Shown: positions 14,693-22,737, counted from the first letter of the stretch. The stretch: DNA of 24,003 bases from BOKV01 sp041739465 (GCA_041739465.1 JBGSNX010000020.1:1-24003); one strand, 5' to 3'. Notes: a model not told the origin generated them from the sequence alone. Numbers and translations are program-made.

Positions 14693-15526
14693 TCAAACCT
14701 TGCCAACAGCTTTGGTTCGCGAGGGTGAAGTCGCCATAGCCCAGATGCCAAGGGCGAGCATGGGCAATGAGAGCACCATGCCCATGGTCAGCCAGCCGCC
14801 GAAGAGGTAGCCCAATTGCTGGTCGGGAAGCCGGAAGAATTCAACAAAAATTCGCGCCAGCGCATACCAGGCTACAAAGGCACCGGCCACAAATCCGGGC
14901 GTGCTCAGCCTGCCGAAACGGTGGGTCAGGATACGCAGGATTGCAAACAGAACCAGCCCCTCCAGCAAGGCCTCGTATAGCTGGCTCGGATGGCGAGGCT
15001 CGGGCCCGGCATCAGGGAAAATGACTCCCCATGCGACACTGGTCGGCTTGCCCCAAAGTTCCTGATTGATGAAGTTTGCTATCCTGCCGAAAAAAATGCC
15101 AAAGCCAACACTTGCAGCGATCACGTCAAACAGGCTGAACGGCGAAAACCCGCGCGAGCGTGCAAACAGCACCATCGCGATCACGGTTCCAGCCAGACCG
15201 CCATGGAAACTCATGCCGCCGGTCCACAGTTTGACGATGCGGCTGGGATCTTCAAGGAAAACCGCCAGATCGTAAAACAGCACATATCCGAGGCGTCCGC
15301 CAAGAATGATGCCTATCACTGCCCAGGTGAGAAAATCATCGATATCGGTGACTGAAATCTGCGGCTTTGCGCCCCAAAGCGGCACATTGGCCACCAAGCT
15401 GCGGGCATACCACCAGCCCAGCAGGATGCCTGCCACATAGGCCAGGCCGTACCAGTGGATGGCTATGGGACCAAACTCGACCAGTACCGGGTCAATTGGC
15501 GGAAAGGGAATCGCAAAGAGCGGCAT
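14693..15526 (-). CDS. lgt: Prolipoprotein diacylglyceryl transferase
   Basis: This integral inner-membrane enzyme of about 277 residues attaches diacylglycerol from phosphatidylglycerol to the lipobox Cys of prolipoproteins. Signatures: PIAIHWYGLAYVAGILLGWW near the start, GGRLGYVLFYDL, the catalytic-region MSFHGGLAGTVIAM, the Lgt signature GRIANFINQELWGKPT, and HPSQLYEALLEG, with RLPDQQLGY late. Seven hydrophobic segments are consistent with known topology. ATG 15526 is chosen over an in-frame TTG two codons upstream. Neither has a strong ribosome-binding site. It overlaps or abuts the methyltransferase downstream, and the caspase-like gene ends 68 bases upstream on the same strand. Confidence 0.96.
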   Translation of the reverse strand: MPLFAIPFPPIDPVLVEFGPIAIHWYGLAYVAGILLGWWYARSLVANVPLWGAKPQISVTDIDDFLTWAVIGIILGGRLGYVLFYDLAVFLEDPSRIVKLWTGGMSFHGGLAGTVIAMVLFARSRGFSPFSLFDVIAASVGFGIFFGRIANFINQELWGKPTSVAWGVIFPDAGPEPRHPSQLYEALLEGLVLFAILRILTHRFGRLSTPGFVAGAFVAWYALARIFVEFFRLPDQQLGYLFGGWLTMGMVLSLPMLALGIWAMATSPSRTKAVGKV

Positions 15527-15594
15527 GGGCAAACCCGATTGCAGGTATTGCCCTCATGCCACAGGCCAGTTGCGCCGCAAAGGGTGTTGTGGCC

Positions 15595-17103
15595 TCAAAA
15601 AGTCACGTTGAAACTGCGCACCGGTGATTGCGTGCCATCATGGTAGGTCAATTGCACTTTCATGACCTTCGATGTCCCCGGTATCTTTCGATACAGCTTC
15701 GATGTGTCGGTGATGGCGTTGGGATTTGCCGGATCGCAGGCTTCCAGCGGCCATTCCTCGGTTTTGCCGTCGTCCAGTGAATATTCGATCTTGGCAATGC
15801 CGCAACGATAGCTGACAAGATGCGAGAAATAGACAAGGTGGCCGTTGAATTCGCGGAAGGAAACCCAAGCGGTCCACAATTGCTCCAGAATCTGCTTCTG
15901 GCCGGAGCGCAGCGAATCATCCGGGCTGAACGCGATTGGGAAAACGCCTGCTTCTTCACCGCGCTTGTCGCGCCATGTCACATAGAGCGTGCCAGCCGGC
16001 TGATCGCCTGGCAGCGAGAACCAGGTAACTGGCATCGGTTGGCCAGTTTGCTGGTCCAGCGTTTGCATGGTTCCGGTGTCGGTGAATTCTCCCGTTTCGC
16101 CGATCCGATAGCCGAACTGAACCGCAGGTTCAGGTAATGAAATGGTCACCTGCCAGCCGGCATTGGAGCGCTGGAAGTTGGCAATCGGCTTGCCCTTGCC
16201 CTCCTTCGGCTTGGGATCGACACGCGGCAGCATGGCAACCGTCGCGCCTTCCTCGAAGGTTTTGGTGCTGCCACGCAAGGCAAGATCGCCCGTCGCCGGG
16301 TAAAGGGTTACAGTTCCGATGATCTGGTCGTAATAGGCAGGCGTCTGGACATGGCCGATCTGCGCGGCAAGGTCGCGCACGGAAACTTGGGTGGCCTTGG
16401 CCATGTCAACGATCGACGCGTTGGGGTTGTTGAGCTCGCCGAGGAACTCGCGGGTGAAAACCGAATTGGGGTCCTTGTCATTACTCCCGAGGCCGTCCAG
16501 CGCCGCTTGCCCGAGCCCGGCCGAAAACAGCACGAACACGCCTTCGGATGGCGCCATGCGGGAAAGCCCGGCCTGACCGCCAAGCGAGCGCTTGCCGGGC
16601 TGTTCGAACGGATTGTTTCGGCAGGCGTCGAGCACAAGCACAATTGTGGTGGCGCCGGCCCGCTGGAAACGCTCGGTCAGTTCGTCGGCCAGGAATGCCT
16701 CGTCGCGGACAATGGATTCTTCGCCGGGTCCGGCAGCCGGAATGTCGACTGGCAACAGGAAGTTTTGGCCAGAAATGCCAAAGCCATGGCCCGCAAAGTA
16801 AAACATCACGAGATCGCCGGGTCTCAACTGCTTTTCAAACTCCACAACCGCGCGGCTCATGGCGCGTCGCCCGATGTCCGTGGCAGTGGTTACTGAAAAG
16901 CCGATCTCGGTCAGGCGTTTGGAAACGGCGACGGCATCATTTACGGCCTTTTGAAGCGGCGGAACGAATTCATAGTCGTCATTGCCGATGACCAGAGCCA
17001 AGCGGCGCTGCTCTTGTGCAACGGCCTCTGCTACCAGTGCCGAAAATGCCAGGAATGTGGCCAACAAGCATGCGATCGCGCGGGGGATGGAACTGGTTTG
17101 CAT
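15595..17103 (-). CDS. Exported caspase-like (peptidase C14) protein
   Basis: The chosen ATG 17103 gives 502 residues beginning with a signal peptide (SIPRAIACLLATFLAFSALV, then AEAVAQ). The frame runs upstream to 17226 but that adds a non-signal leader. The p20-like caspase fold follows: RLALVIGNDDYEFVPPLQKA, then the catalytic dyad His106 (MFYFAGHGFGISGQNFLL) and Cys161 (IVLVLDACRNNPF), with FVLFSAGLGQ and VFTREFLGEL. Residues ~300-500 form a separate C-terminal region with an Ig-like or jelly-roll feel (SNAGWQVTISLPEPAVQFGY, IEYSLDDGKTEEWPLEACD), probably for binding. These bacterial orthocaspases are common in Hyphomicrobiales. Their substrates are mostly unknown, and many cleave after Arg/Lys. 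Periplasmic location is inferred. No clear ribosome-binding site was seen. Confidence 0.85.
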   Translation of the reverse strand: MQTSSIPRAIACLLATFLAFSALVAEAVAQEQRRLALVIGNDDYEFVPPLQKAVNDAVAVSKRLTEIGFSVTTATDIGRRAMSRAVVEFEKQLRPGDLVMFYFAGHGFGISGQNFLLPVDIPAAGPGEESIVRDEAFLADELTERFQRAGATTIVLVLDACRNNPFEQPGKRSLGGQAGLSRMAPSEGVFVLFSAGLGQAALDGLGSNDKDPNSVFTREFLGELNNPNASIVDMAKATQVSVRDLAAQIGHVQTPAYYDQIIGTVTLYPATGDLALRGSTKTFEEGATVAMLPRVDPKPKEGKGKPIANFQRSNAGWQVTISLPEPAVQFGYRIGETGEFTDTGTMQTLDQQTGQPMPVTWFSLPGDQPAGTLYVTWRDKRGEEAGVFPIAFSPDDSLRSGQKQILEQLWTAWVSFREFNGHLVYFSHLVSYRCGIAKIEYSLDDGKTEEWPLEACDPANPNAITDTSKLYRKIPGTSKVMKVQLTYHDGTQSPVRSFNVTF

Positions 17104-17275
17104 GGCTTTGGGTCGATCCGTGAACAAATTTGCGTCGGACGAAACTAGCATAAAGTACTTCTGATGGTGTGACGATGTGCACACGCACCGGGATGACAGA
17201 ATATTGAAAGCTACAAAGGGGCGCATTGCATTGCGGCCCTATCGGCACTAGCTGTCTGGAAACGGAGAACCAGCG

Positions 17276-17554
17276 ATGACCCAGGGACCGAACCGGATTT
17301 TTGACGAATTTGCCAAACTGATGACCGACGCGGCAGGCGCTGCACAAGGCATCAAGCGGGAAGCTGAAACCGCTTTCAAGAGCCAGGCTGAACGGTTCAT
17401 GTCCGAAATGGACATCGTTCGGCGCGATGAACTGGACGTTGTGCGCGAGATGGCAGTGCGGGCGCGTGAGGAAAACGAAGCGCTCAAGGCACGTCTCGAG
17501 GCATTGGAAGCGCGCTTTGCCGGCTCAAAGGGCAGTGGGCAGCAGCAAGGCTGA
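17276..17554 (+). CDS. UbiK/BMFP-family accessory factor
   Basis: This 92-residue small protein has the BMFP (DUF526) layout. An amphipathic helix (NRIFDEFAKLMTDAAGAAQG) is followed by a linker with SQAERFMSEMDIVRRDELDV, a coiled coil (REENEALKARLEALEARF), and a Gly/Gln-rich tail. The E. coli homologue UbiK binds lipids and supports aerobic ubiquinone biosynthesis with UbiJ, and the Brucella member is a membrane-fusogenic trimer. ATG 17276 follows GGAGAA at ideal spacing. It is divergent from the caspase-like gene across 172 bases. Confidence 0.85.
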   Translation: MTQGPNRIFDEFAKLMTDAAGAAQGIKREAETAFKSQAERFMSEMDIVRRDELDVVREMAVRAREENEALKARLEALEARFAGSKGSGQQQG

Positions 17555-17906
17555 GAACTTCGCAGAAATATTTTTCCACAGGTTGATCGGGCGAAAAGTG
17601 GAGTCGCCTGAATCACTTGGCTTGGTTCATGAATCTGCTGCAACAGGTTTTCCCCGGCTCATTGGGCGATCCCTCGCAATGCCGCACTGGCGCACCTGTT
17701 TCGCGACTATACACTGAAATTACAGGTTGATTCGCAGCGCTCCCCCATTGAGGCGAGTTGTCCGGCGAACAGGCAGGTCTGTTTTGCGTGTTTGTGATCG
17801 CGTGCAGGCAAAAGCAAATCCTGTGGGTAAAGCGTTCGTGCTGTTGCTTGCATTGCGTCGATTCACCGAGACAGGCAGGGCCGCATGACGGCAGAAGCGA
17901 GGAAGA
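17555..17906. other. Intergenic region upstream of ybjN-like gene with clustered GANTC sites
   Basis: No gene was recognised in this stretch of about 350 bases. Minus-strand open frames here run into ybjN and look like shadows. Five GANTC sequences, the target of the alphaproteobacterial CcrM methyltransferase, occur at 17601, 17610, 17631, 17729 and 17860. A possible TATACA box lies near 17708-17713 without a convincing -35. The ybjN ribosome-binding site GAGGAAG is at the right end. Confidence 0.5.
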
Positions 17907-18407
17907 ATGAGCCTTCTGGAAATCGAATTGGAACGTGACGTAAATCCGGTCGACATGATCGAGCAGGTTGCAGCAGTCAATGAGTGGGAGTTCGAACGGT
18001 CGGGCGATGATGAAATCAACATCACTGTCAGCGGAACCTGGGCGGACTACACCGTGTCCTTTTCCTGGATGGAAGATTTTGAAGCCTTGCACCTTGCCTG
18101 CGCCTTCGATCTGAAAGTTCCTGCCCGCCGCATTCCCGAAACCATGAAGTTGCTGTCACTGGTCAACGAGCAATTGCTGATTGGTCATTTCGATTTGTGG
18201 ATGAAGGAAGGCACGGTCATGTACCGTCAGGCGCTGTTGCTCAATGGTGGTGCCGAGCCGACCAGCGAACAGCTGGAATGCCTTTTGATGAGCGCACTGG
18301 ATGCTTGCGAACGGTATTTTCAGGCTTTCCAGTTTGTGGTCTGGGCCGGAAAGCCGGCGCAAGAATCCATTGACGCTTCCCTGTTTGAAACCATGGGCAA
18401 TGCCTGA
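17907..18407 (+). CDS. YbjN domain-containing protein
   Basis: This 166-residue cytosolic protein begins MSLLEIELERDVNPVDMIEQ and contains WEFERSGDDEINITVSGTWA, then MEDFEALHLACAFDLKVPA. ETMKLLSLVNEQLLIGHFDL and MKEGTVMYRQALLLNGG follow, as expected for alphaproteobacterial YbjN (DUF1790) proteins. The fold resembles type III secretion chaperones. In E. coli YbjN affects motility, stress and surface structures, by an unclear mechanism. ATG 17907 follows GAGGAAG. It precedes proC by 53 bases containing a strong hairpin. The adjacency to proC is one I recall from other rhizobial genomes. Confidence 0.88.
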   Translation: MSLLEIELERDVNPVDMIEQVAAVNEWEFERSGDDEINITVSGTWADYTVSFSWMEDFEALHLACAFDLKVPARRIPETMKLLSLVNEQLLIGHFDLWMKEGTVMYRQALLLNGGAEPTSEQLECLLMSALDACERYFQAFQFVVWAGKPAQESIDASLFETMGNA

Positions 18408-18415
18408 ACCTGCGC

Positions 18416-18440
18416 TCGCCGCCGCTTGAGCGCGCGGCGA
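18416..18440 (+). terminator. GC-rich hairpin between ybjN-like gene and proC
   Basis: A 10-bp stem (TCGCCGCCGC, 18416-18425) pairs with 18430-18440 around a TTGA loop, with one bulged C at 18433. No T run follows, so classical intrinsic termination is unlikely. It could attenuate readthrough into proC or protect the upstream mRNA 3' end. Confidence 0.4.
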
Positions 18441-18460
18441 ATCGGTGGCAAGCATTTGCC

Positions 18461-19270
18461 ATGGAAAATCTCGACACACTCATGCTCACTCTGGTTGGCG
18501 CAGGCAACATGGGCGGGGCATTGCTCGCTGGCTGGATAGCCAATGGCGTGCAACCTTCAAACATCACTGCGATTGATCCAAATCCGCCTGAGGCTGCACG
18601 TCAAAGCGGCGTGAAGCTTGCTGCTTCCGCCGAGGGGCTTTTGCCCGCAGACGTGCTGGTGATTGCGATCAAGCCGCAACTTTTCAGCGGTGTGCTTCCG
18701 GGGCTTCGATCAATAGTCGCCAAAGAGACCGTGGTTGTCTCGGTTGCTGCGGGTCAAACAGTTGACGCCATTGCCGCCTTGCTTGGCCATGAAGGCGGCA
18801 TCGTGCGGACCATGCCAAATACCCCGGCACTTGTGGGGCGCGGGGTCACAGGCGCGTTCGCCAATCCTTCCGTCAGCAAAGCCCAGCGAACTCAAATTGA
18901 CGGGCTGTTGAAAGCGGTAGGCAAGGTCGCGTGGGTGGAAGACGAAGGGCTGATCGACGCTGTGACGGCAGTGTCGGGCAGCGGCCCAGCCTACGTGTTT
19001 TACCTGGCGGAGGCGATGGCACAGGCAGGTGTTGCGGCTGGATTGCCGGAAAAGTTGGCGCAATTGCTTGCGCGCGAAACGGTTTGTGGTGCCGGCGAAC
19101 TCCTTCACCGTTCACCGGATACGGCAGCTCGGCTGCGCCAGAATGTGACCTCTCCCAAGGGTACGACGGCGGCGGCTCTGGATGTGCTGATGGCGCAGGA
19201 CGGTCTGGCACCGTTGATGGAAAAGGCAGTGGCCGCTGCCAAGAAGCGGGCACAGGAACTTTCGGCATGA
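18461..19270 (+). CDS. proC: Pyrroline-5-carboxylate reductase
   Basis: This 269-residue enzyme carries out the NAD(P)H-dependent last step of proline synthesis. The Rossmann motif LVGAGNMGGALLAGW is at residues ~11-25. VIAIKPQLFSGVL, then IVRTMPNTPALVGRGVTGAF and the family signature region DAVTAVSGSGPAYVFYLAEA follow, as do RLRQNVTSPKGTTAAALDVL and the usual end. All expected motifs are present. ATG 18461 gives a seven-residue lead before a second Met at 18482. No strong ribosome-binding site discriminates between them. The TGA overlaps the ATG of the next gene (ATGA), so the two are coupled. Confidence 0.95.
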   Translation: MENLDTLMLTLVGAGNMGGALLAGWIANGVQPSNITAIDPNPPEAARQSGVKLAASAEGLLPADVLVIAIKPQLFSGVLPGLRSIVAKETVVVSVAAGQTVDAIAALLGHEGGIVRTMPNTPALVGRGVTGAFANPSVSKAQRTQIDGLLKAVGKVAWVEDEGLIDAVTAVSGSGPAYVFYLAEAMAQAGVAAGLPEKLAQLLARETVCGAGELLHRSPDTAARLRQNVTSPKGTTAAALDVLMAQDGLAPLMEKAVAAAKKRAQELSA

Positions 19271-19611
19271 GCGAAGACACAATCACCATTGATGACTTCC
19301 TCAAGGTCGACATCCGTGTCGGCACGGTCATTGCGGCCGAGCCCTTTCCTGAGGCCCGCAAGCCAGCCCTGAAGCTCACCATCGATTTTGGCGAACGCAT
19401 TGGCATCAAGAAGAGTTCGGCGCAGATCACGGTGCATTACCAGCCTGAGGATATGGTGGGGCGGCAGGTGCTGGCTGTGGTCAATTTTCCGCCCCGGCAA
19501 ATCGGGCCGATGAAGTCGGAGGTGCTGACGCTCGGTTTTGCCGATGAGGCGGGGGCTGTCGTGCTGGCAGCCAGCGGCAAGCCGGTTCCAAATGGTTCGC
19601 GTCTGCATTAA
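19267..19611 (+). CDS. csaA: CsaA-like tRNA-binding domain protein
   Basis: This 114-residue protein starts at an ATG that overlaps the proC stop by four bases. It is a single OB-fold tRNA-binding domain of the EMAP-II/Trbp111 type: TIDDFLKVDIRVGTVIAAEP, ARKPALKLTIDFGERIGIKK, QVLAVVNFPPRQIGPMKSEV, and the end ASGKPVPNGSRLH. In Bacillus, CsaA was described as a secretion-related chaperone. The fold binds tRNA-like structures. The proline-gene context suggests cotranscription only. Confidence 0.9.
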   Translation: MSEDTITIDDFLKVDIRVGTVIAAEPFPEARKPALKLTIDFGERIGIKKSSAQITVHYQPEDMVGRQVLAVVNFPPRQIGPMKSEVLTLGFADEAGAVVLAASGKPVPNGSRLH

Positions 19612-19642
19612 GGTGACGACAGGGGCTTGTAGGAGAAACGCC

Positions 19643-19963
19643 ATGCGCATGATGTTGCTTGCTGCGCTGATCGCACCCATTTCCCTGACAGCTTTTGCCC
19701 AGACCAAACCTGTTGCAACCGGTGATCCCTCTGTTGCGGTCGAAAGCAAATCCGCATCGACGGCTGGGGATGTGAATACCGGCGGCAACCAGATCATCGG
19801 CGGTTCATCCAACGTGATGATCGGTGGCAAGCCTGCCGGGCGCGTTGGCGACAAGACCGACTGTGGAGGCACGGTCGTGACCGGTTCATCCAGCGTTTTC
19901 ATCAATGGCAAGCCGATGGCCACCAGCGGCAGCCTGACGACCGATTGCGCCACAACAAACTGA
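19643..19963 (+). CDS. Exported PAAR-like protein
   Basis: This 106-residue protein starts at ATG 19643 after TAGGAG. It begins with a signal peptide (MRMMLLAALIAPISLTAFAQ). The mature part is a PAAR-like repeat fold: AGDVNTGGNQIIGGSSNVMI, GGKPAGRVGDKTDCGG, VVTGSSSVFINGKPMATSGS, ending LTTDCATTN. PAAR proteins normally form the sharpened tip of a type VI secretion spike and carry no Sec signal, so a signal-bearing stand-alone copy is unusual in that sense. Two Cys flank the repeats and may form a disulfide. No VgrG, Hcp or effector gene is nearby. The function is unknown, and a periplasmic metal-binding or scaffold role is possible. Confidence 0.8.
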   Translation: MRMMLLAALIAPISLTAFAQTKPVATGDPSVAVESKSASTAGDVNTGGNQIIGGSSNVMIGGKPAGRVGDKTDCGGTVVTGSSSVFINGKPMATSGSLTTDCATTN

Positions 19964-19968
19964 TCAGA

Positions 19969-21381
19969 TCAAAGTGGAATGCGAACCACAGCGCGCAGGC
20001 CGCCTAGCGGGCTCATGTGCAGGTTGATGTCGCCACCATGGTTTCGGGCGATGTCCCGGGCAATTGACAGGCCAAGACCGGTGCCACCCTCATCCTGGTT
20101 TCGCGATTCATCCAGCCGCAGGAAAGGCTTGAACACTTCCTCACGCTGGTTTTCAGGAATGCCGGGGCCGTCATCGTCAAAGGTAACAGTCACAAAGCCG
20201 CTGCCCTCGGTTGCCCGAATGACAAGCTTGTCAGCATGGCGAAAGGCGTTTGACGCAAGGTTTGCGATGAGGCGGGCCATGGCAGTTCGCCGCACGCGAA
20301 CCTGAATGCCGGGCGGGCAGCGGATTTCAAACTCCTTGCCTTTGACCTTCGCCTCGCTCTCATGGCGCTTGAGCATTTCAAGCATGTCGACTTGTTCGAC
20401 CGCTTCGCGGCCCTCGCCACGCGCAAAATCCAAATAGCCCTGCAACATGCGCTGCATCTCATCGACATCGGCCTGCAATTCTTCAACGTCCTCGCTTTCG
20501 CCCACCAGTGCCAACTGGAGCTTGAAGCGGGTGAGTATCGTGCGCAGGTCATGGCTTACGCCGGTCAGCATGCATGTGCGTTGTTGCATCTGCCGCTCGA
20601 TGCGGTCGCGCATCTGCAAAAAGGCGAGGGATGCCTGGCGAACTTCCCGCGCACCGCGGATGCGAAAGTCGCCGGCAAAATTACGGCCTTTGCCGAAGCT
20701 GTCTGCAGCTTGTGCCAATTGCTGGATCGGGCGGATCTGGTTGCGAAGGAAAATAACTGAAACGATGATCAGGAACAGCGAAGTGCCGACCATCCAGACC
20801 AGAAAGATATGGCTGTTGGAGGCATAGGCGGAGTTTCGCTTGGCAAACACGCGCAAGACTGCATCTGGTTTTTCCAGACGAATACGGATTTCCAAGAGGT
20901 TGGATTCGCCAACGGTGTCGATCCAGAACGGCCGGGCAATCTGCAAGGCAATTTCTTCGCGCATGACATTGTCGAGAATCGAAAAGAACGGCTTGGGCCC
21001 AGCATCGGGAAACGGATCAGGCGGGAGTATCGCAATGTTCAGCCCCAGCCGTTCACGGGCCATGCGCGTGATCTCCACATATTCGCTGTCCTGCGGATAG
21101 GTTTCAATGACGTCGATGATTGCGGCAATGTCGGCAGTCACCGCCTTGGAAAGACGCTGGGTCACGGATTGCCAATGCCGCTCCATGAAGACAAAGGCCA
21201 GCACGCCTTGCAAAAGCACCATGGGTGCAATGATGATCAGCAGGGACCGGCCAAACAGGCTCTTTGGCATGCGACGCGAAACAAAGCGGGCGAAAATCCG
21301 CCAGGGATTTCGCCGAAAACGCAGGCTCGGAATTTCGCCGGTGTCGATCGCCAAATTCGGTCCGTTCAGGTTTGCAGGCAA
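19969..21381 (-). CDS. EnvZ-like membrane sensor histidine kinase
   Basis: This 470-residue kinase has two membrane helices (RSLLIIIAPMVLLQGVLAFV and IFLVWMVGTSLFLIIVSVIF) flanking a periplasmic domain of ~115 residues. A HAMP domain is followed by the phosphoacceptor GVSHDLRTILTRFKLQ (His277), then the N box (NLASNAFRHA), G1 (DDDGPGIPENQ) and G2 (GGTGLGLSIARDI). The start is a TTG at 21381, since no in-frame ATG exists until 21270. It follows the response regulator stop by 19 bases and is its likely partner. The H box has Ile where EnvZ-type kinases usually have Pro (SHDLRTP), which may alter phosphatase behaviour. The signal sensed is unknown. Confidence 0.88.
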   Translation of the reverse strand: MPANLNGPNLAIDTGEIPSLRFRRNPWRIFARFVSRRMPKSLFGRSLLIIIAPMVLLQGVLAFVFMERHWQSVTQRLSKAVTADIAAIIDVIETYPQDSEYVEITRMARERLGLNIAILPPDPFPDAGPKPFFSILDNVMREEIALQIARPFWIDTVGESNLLEIRIRLEKPDAVLRVFAKRNSAYASNSHIFLVWMVGTSLFLIIVSVIFLRNQIRPIQQLAQAADSFGKGRNFAGDFRIRGAREVRQASLAFLQMRDRIERQMQQRTCMLTGVSHDLRTILTRFKLQLALVGESEDVEELQADVDEMQRMLQGYLDFARGEGREAVEQVDMLEMLKRHESEAKVKGKEFEIRCPPGIQVRVRRTAMARLIANLASNAFRHADKLVIRATEGSGFVTVTFDDDGPGIPENQREEVFKPFLRLDESRNQDEGGTGLGLSIARDIARNHGGDINLHMSPLGGLRAVVRIPL

Positions 21382-21400
21382 ATCGCCAGCAACATGTTTG

Positions 21401-22135
21401 TCAGTCTACACAAAGCTTGTAGCCGATACCACGAACGGTCTGAAGCCATTTTGGATTGGCAGGGTCTTCCTCGATTTTGCGGCGCAGTCGATTGATCTGG
21501 ACGTCGATCTTGCGTTCTCCGGCAATGGTCTCACTGCCGAGCAATTCATGGCGGGCAACCGTGTCGCCTGGGCGGGCGGCAAAAGCCAGCATGATTTCCT
21601 GTTCGCGCTCGGTCAGGCGCACATCTTCCCCGTTGCGGCGCAATTCGCGCTTCTTGACCGAAAATTGCCAGGGGCCGAAGCTGACCTGCTCGAAAGTCGG
21701 GGTTTGCGGTTTTGCCGAGCGCTTGAGGATCGAGTTGATCCGCAGCAAGAGTTCGCGCGGTTCGAAAGGCTTGCCAAGATAGTCATCGGCGCCCGCTTCC
21801 AAGCCGTCGATGCGACTTTCGGTTTCGGCAAGTGCTGTCAGCATCAGCACCGGAACCGTGCTGGTCTGGCGGAGTGACCTGGTAAACAGGACGCCGGTTT
21901 CGCCGGGCATCATCACGTCAACGATGAGCAGTTCGAACTGCAGTGATTCCAGTTTGGAGCGCGCCTCTTGCGCATCTGCAGCCAGCGAAACGCGAAAGCC
22001 ATGATCGGCAAGATAGCGCGACAGGAGTTCGCGGATGCGCCGGTCATCGTCAATCACCAGCAGGTGCGGCGCGTCATCGGGCAGCGGCTTGGCACCACGT
22101 GATCTGGCTGTTCCAGCGACATTGCCAAAGTTCAT
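21401..22135 (-). CDS. petR: OmpR-family response regulator, PetR-like
   Basis: This 244-residue regulator has a receiver domain (LLVIDDDRRIRELLSRYL; phosphoacceptor Asp73 in LIVDVMMPGETG; LTAL; GKPF) and a C-terminal winged helix (LTEREQEIML, then GERKIDVQINRLRRKIEEDP and WLQTVRGIGYKL). Its ATG overlaps the stop of the MarR-family gene (ATGA). This arrangement matches petP-petR of Rhodobacter capsulatus, where PetR and PetP are needed for growth and cytochrome bc1 expression. The symbol rests on that neighbourhood and overall similarity and is tentative. A ~20-residue N-terminal extension precedes the receiver. Confidence 0.85.
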   Translation of the reverse strand: MNFGNVAGTARSRGAKPLPDDAPHLLVIDDDRRIRELLSRYLADHGFRVSLAADAQEARSKLESLQFELLIVDVMMPGETGVLFTRSLRQTSTVPVLMLTALAETESRIDGLEAGADDYLGKPFEPRELLLRINSILKRSAKPQTPTFEQVSFGPWQFSVKKRELRRNGEDVRLTEREQEIMLAFAARPGDTVARHELLGSETIAGERKIDVQINRLRRKIEEDPANPKWLQTVRGIGYKLCVD

Positions 22136-22668
22136 GCCCAGTCTCCCGGTTCGTCATGCGTTGGTTCGGCACTTCCTTGCCCACCCCGGTTTTTGCCCGC
22201 CGGGTTGACCATGGCGCGCATGAAGTCTGACACCGCTGCATCGCTTTGAAGGCCACTCTTTTTCAATGCGGCATCGATGCGGCGGGACTGTGGCCAAGAC
22301 AATTCCAGGATGAGGTCGCGGCCGCTGCGGGTCGGGAAAAGAAGGCGTTGGCGGCGGTCGTTCTGACCTTCCACCTGGGCTATGTGCCCGGAATCGATCA
22401 ATTGGCGCAGGACCCGCGACAGGCTCTGCTTGGTTATGCCCAGAATGCCCAGCAATTCTGCAACAGTCATGCCCGGCGTGCGGTTGACGAAATACAGCGC
22501 CCGGTGGTGCGCCCGCCCGTACCCAAGGTTTTGCAGGATGCGGTCCGGATCTGCGGTAAAATCTCGGTACGCAAAGAAGAACAATTCGATGTTGGCGATC
22601 TGTGGAATGTCGAGTTCGGAGATCGGCTCATCAATGATCTGTGGTTCGGTCCTGGGAAGGTCATTCAT
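22132..22668 (-). CDS. petP: MarR-family transcriptional regulator, PetP-like
   Basis: ATG 22668 follows AAGGGGGA, giving 178 residues. The frame opens earlier but without a site. The core is a MarR winged helix: DRILQNLGYGRAHHRALYFV with NRTPGMTVAELLGILGITKQ, the recognition region SLSRVLRQLIDSGHI, and the wing GQNDRRQRLLFPTRSG. This sequence style, with FFFAYRDFTADPDRIL upstream, is characteristic of alphaproteobacterial PetP proteins. The gene is the first of a petP-petR-kinase operon and is divergent from ilvE. A perfect 8-bp inverted repeat lies in the shared promoter region, so autoregulation is plausible. Confidence 0.85.
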   Translation of the reverse strand: MNDLPRTEPQIIDEPISELDIPQIANIELFFFAYRDFTADPDRILQNLGYGRAHHRALYFVNRTPGMTVAELLGILGITKQSLSRVLRQLIDSGHIAQVEGQNDRRQRLLFPTRSGRDLILELSWPQSRRIDAALKKSGLQSDAAVSDFMRAMVNPAGKNRGGQGSAEPTHDEPGDWA

Positions 22669-22694
22669 CACGGCGTCCCCCTTGAATGGCGCAC

Positions 22695-22723
22695 ATTGTT
22701 GCACGCTTTGGGAATTATGTCAG
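22695..22723 (-). promoter_or_regulatory. Predicted petP operon promoter
   Basis: The minus strand reads CTGACA (22723-22718), 17 bases, then AACAAT (22700-22695), about 27 bases before the petP ATG. The -35 lies inside the inverted repeat at 22715-22737. Confidence 0.5.
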
Positions 22724-22737
22724 CACTATTGACATAA
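22715..22737. promoter_or_regulatory. Inverted repeat, probable MarR-family operator
   Basis: TTATGTCA (22715-22722) and TGACATAA (22730-22737) form a perfect dyad with a seven-base spacer in the petP/ilvE divergent region. Size and symmetry suit a MarR dimer. It covers the -35 boxes of both predicted promoters, so a bound protein could repress both. Confidence 0.6.

Noticed and set aside
17613..18092. 159-codon minus-strand frame upstream of and over ybjN
   Set aside because: It overlaps the start of the well-supported YbjN gene, and composition and lack of a ribosome-binding site argue against it.
18931..19266. Upstream extension of the csaA frame
   Set aside because: It lies inside proC in another frame. 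CsaA proteins begin at the ATG overlapping the proC stop.
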